From the NCBI GenBank assembly GCA_963585895.1, contig OY757907.1, positions 114,856,648 to 114,920,647 of the forward strand: 64,000 nucleotides of DNA, read 5' to 3'. The translations under genes and the position numbers were made by a program. This document shows positions 63,176 through 64,000 of the stretch, piece by piece. The notes under the pieces were generated by a model. The model saw only the letters and a list, made by a program, of their open reading frames with translations. It was not told the origin of the DNA and did no database searches. The DNA comes from Sepioteuthis lessoniana (lineage: Eukaryota; Mollusca; Cephalopoda; Myopsida; Loliginidae). Numbering within the stretch: the stretch's first letter is position 1; each line of letters starts with the position of its first letter.

Positions 63176-63399
63176 TATGTGACAAAATTTTAAAATTCTT
63201 AAGCGAAGTAAGAAAATTTTGAATTCAAATTTCTGATTCTCTATGCTATCTATCAAAAGAATTCCATTTTTGCCTTTCAAAAATGCATAATGCAAAGCTC
63301 TTCGAAATAATTGAGCACTCTGCTATCGGGAAAGGTAAAAAATGTAAACAAACGAACGCTGCTCTTGCTACATAATACCTTATAATTCCCTAGCCAAAC

Positions 63400-63544
63400 G
63401 TGGTGTGCTTGTTCGCCGATCGGTCTGAAGTAAGTCTAACGTAATGTTGGGCGGGTTTCGATCGCAGCTTCAAGCGTCCTACGTGTCTAGCCACACTGAA
63501 GAGCTGTGATACAACGAAACAATCTGTCTGTAGATGACAATATA

Positions 63545-63592
<48 letters not shown>
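63400..63592 (+). mobile_element. tRNA-derived SINE (family E) with (TA)n tail
   Basis: GATCGGTCTGAAGTAAGTCT, B box GGGTTTCGATCGC at 63452, GTCTAGCCACACTGAAGAGC, ACGAAACAATCTGTCTGTAG, then TA repeats. Best-preserved 3' half of the family. Confidence 0.65.
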
Positions 63593-63596
<4 letters not shown>

Positions 63597-63670
63597 TTGA
63601 GCACCATTTAATAAAACTGCAAAATTTGGTCCCCCATAAACTCGCCATGTGACCTAGTTTGAACCATAAA

Positions 63671-63673
<3 letters not shown>

Positions 63674-63731
<58 letters not shown>

Positions 63732-63732
63732 T
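63674..63732. repeat. (TA)n(GA)n compound microsatellite
   Basis: About 18 TA units then about 10 GA units. Confidence 0.95.
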
Positions 63733-63734
63733 TG

Positions 63735-64000
63735 CTTTTTTGCGTATGCGAGAATCTGTATATACTAGAAGATCTATGGGCACTTAATTTATGAGAGGCA
63801 ACAGATTACATGAATACTTCTATATAGTAATTAACTAATTTTTTTTTTTTATATTGCAATGCCATATGAATGGGACACTCATTGACACTTGAACACATGT
63901 TAAATTCTGTTCGTCCAGCTTGCAAATCATTAAGGAAGCGCCTATACTTATATTTAGGAAGAAGTAAAGAGTTTGATTAGCATTCCATAGATGACTCATT
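63735..64000. other. Right-edge AT-rich DNA, nothing supported
   Basis: No recognised feature before the window ends. Confidence 0.5.

Overview
This window looks like intergenic or deep intronic DNA from an animal nuclear genome, most likely a mollusc and probably a cephalopod. The base composition is strongly AT-rich. Long TA, CA and GA microsatellites occur every 1-3 kb. Almost all long open frames are either microsatellite translations ([17 protein letters not shown]) or decayed transposon proteins. The transposon mix includes tRNA-derived SINEs, RTE-type LINE tails, mariner and Tc1 relics, solo-LTR-like elements, and a short GGTACTTATTTTAT repeat that I associate with squid and octopus DNA. 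The taxon call is an inference from repeat content, not from a marker gene. I find no complete host gene, no rRNA gene and no convincing functional tRNA gene.

Layout by region. 0-10 kb: a LINE tail runs off the left edge. It is followed by repeat family B (a head plus a degenerate 60-70 bp minisatellite), an inverted mariner relic, a Penelope-like GIY-YIG relic at 4.0-4.35 kb, SINE-D copies, and a solo-LTR-like element inserted in a B copy at 6.66-7.37 kb. 10-20 kb: a candidate LTR promoter, a head-to-head cluster of B elements, a mariner C-terminal relic with a 20-bp triplication, a promoter-like block with two perfect heat-shock elements (16.7-16.9 kb), and another B plus SINE-A. 20-32 kb: a CRE/E-box/TATA block (20.9-21.2 kb), a 143-bp near-perfect inverted repeat around a triplicated unit (22.0-23.2 kb), a 5'-inverted LINE (24.7-27.1 kb), a 1.3 kb pyrimidine-rich tract, and a 48-bp perfect inverted repeat (30.1-30.3 kb). 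31-45 kb: a LINE relic next to a mariner deletion derivative with both terminal repeats, more B/SINE-A/SINE-D, another LINE family, and candidate exons. 44-64 kb: a Tc1-like relic containing a tRNA-centred fold-back element, the longest TA tracts, an inverted SINE pair, a tandemly duplicated B, a 38-bp minisatellite, a second solo LTR, a LINE tail, and a purine-rich tract.

The elements do not form a pathway; what links them is retroposition. SINE-A and family B share a 3' tail, which suggests mobilisation by one LINE machinery. Nested insertions give relative ages: LTR into B, SINE-A into LINE, and fold-back into Tc1. Several short open stretches with plausible splice acceptors are listed as low-confidence exons; none matches a family I can name firmly.
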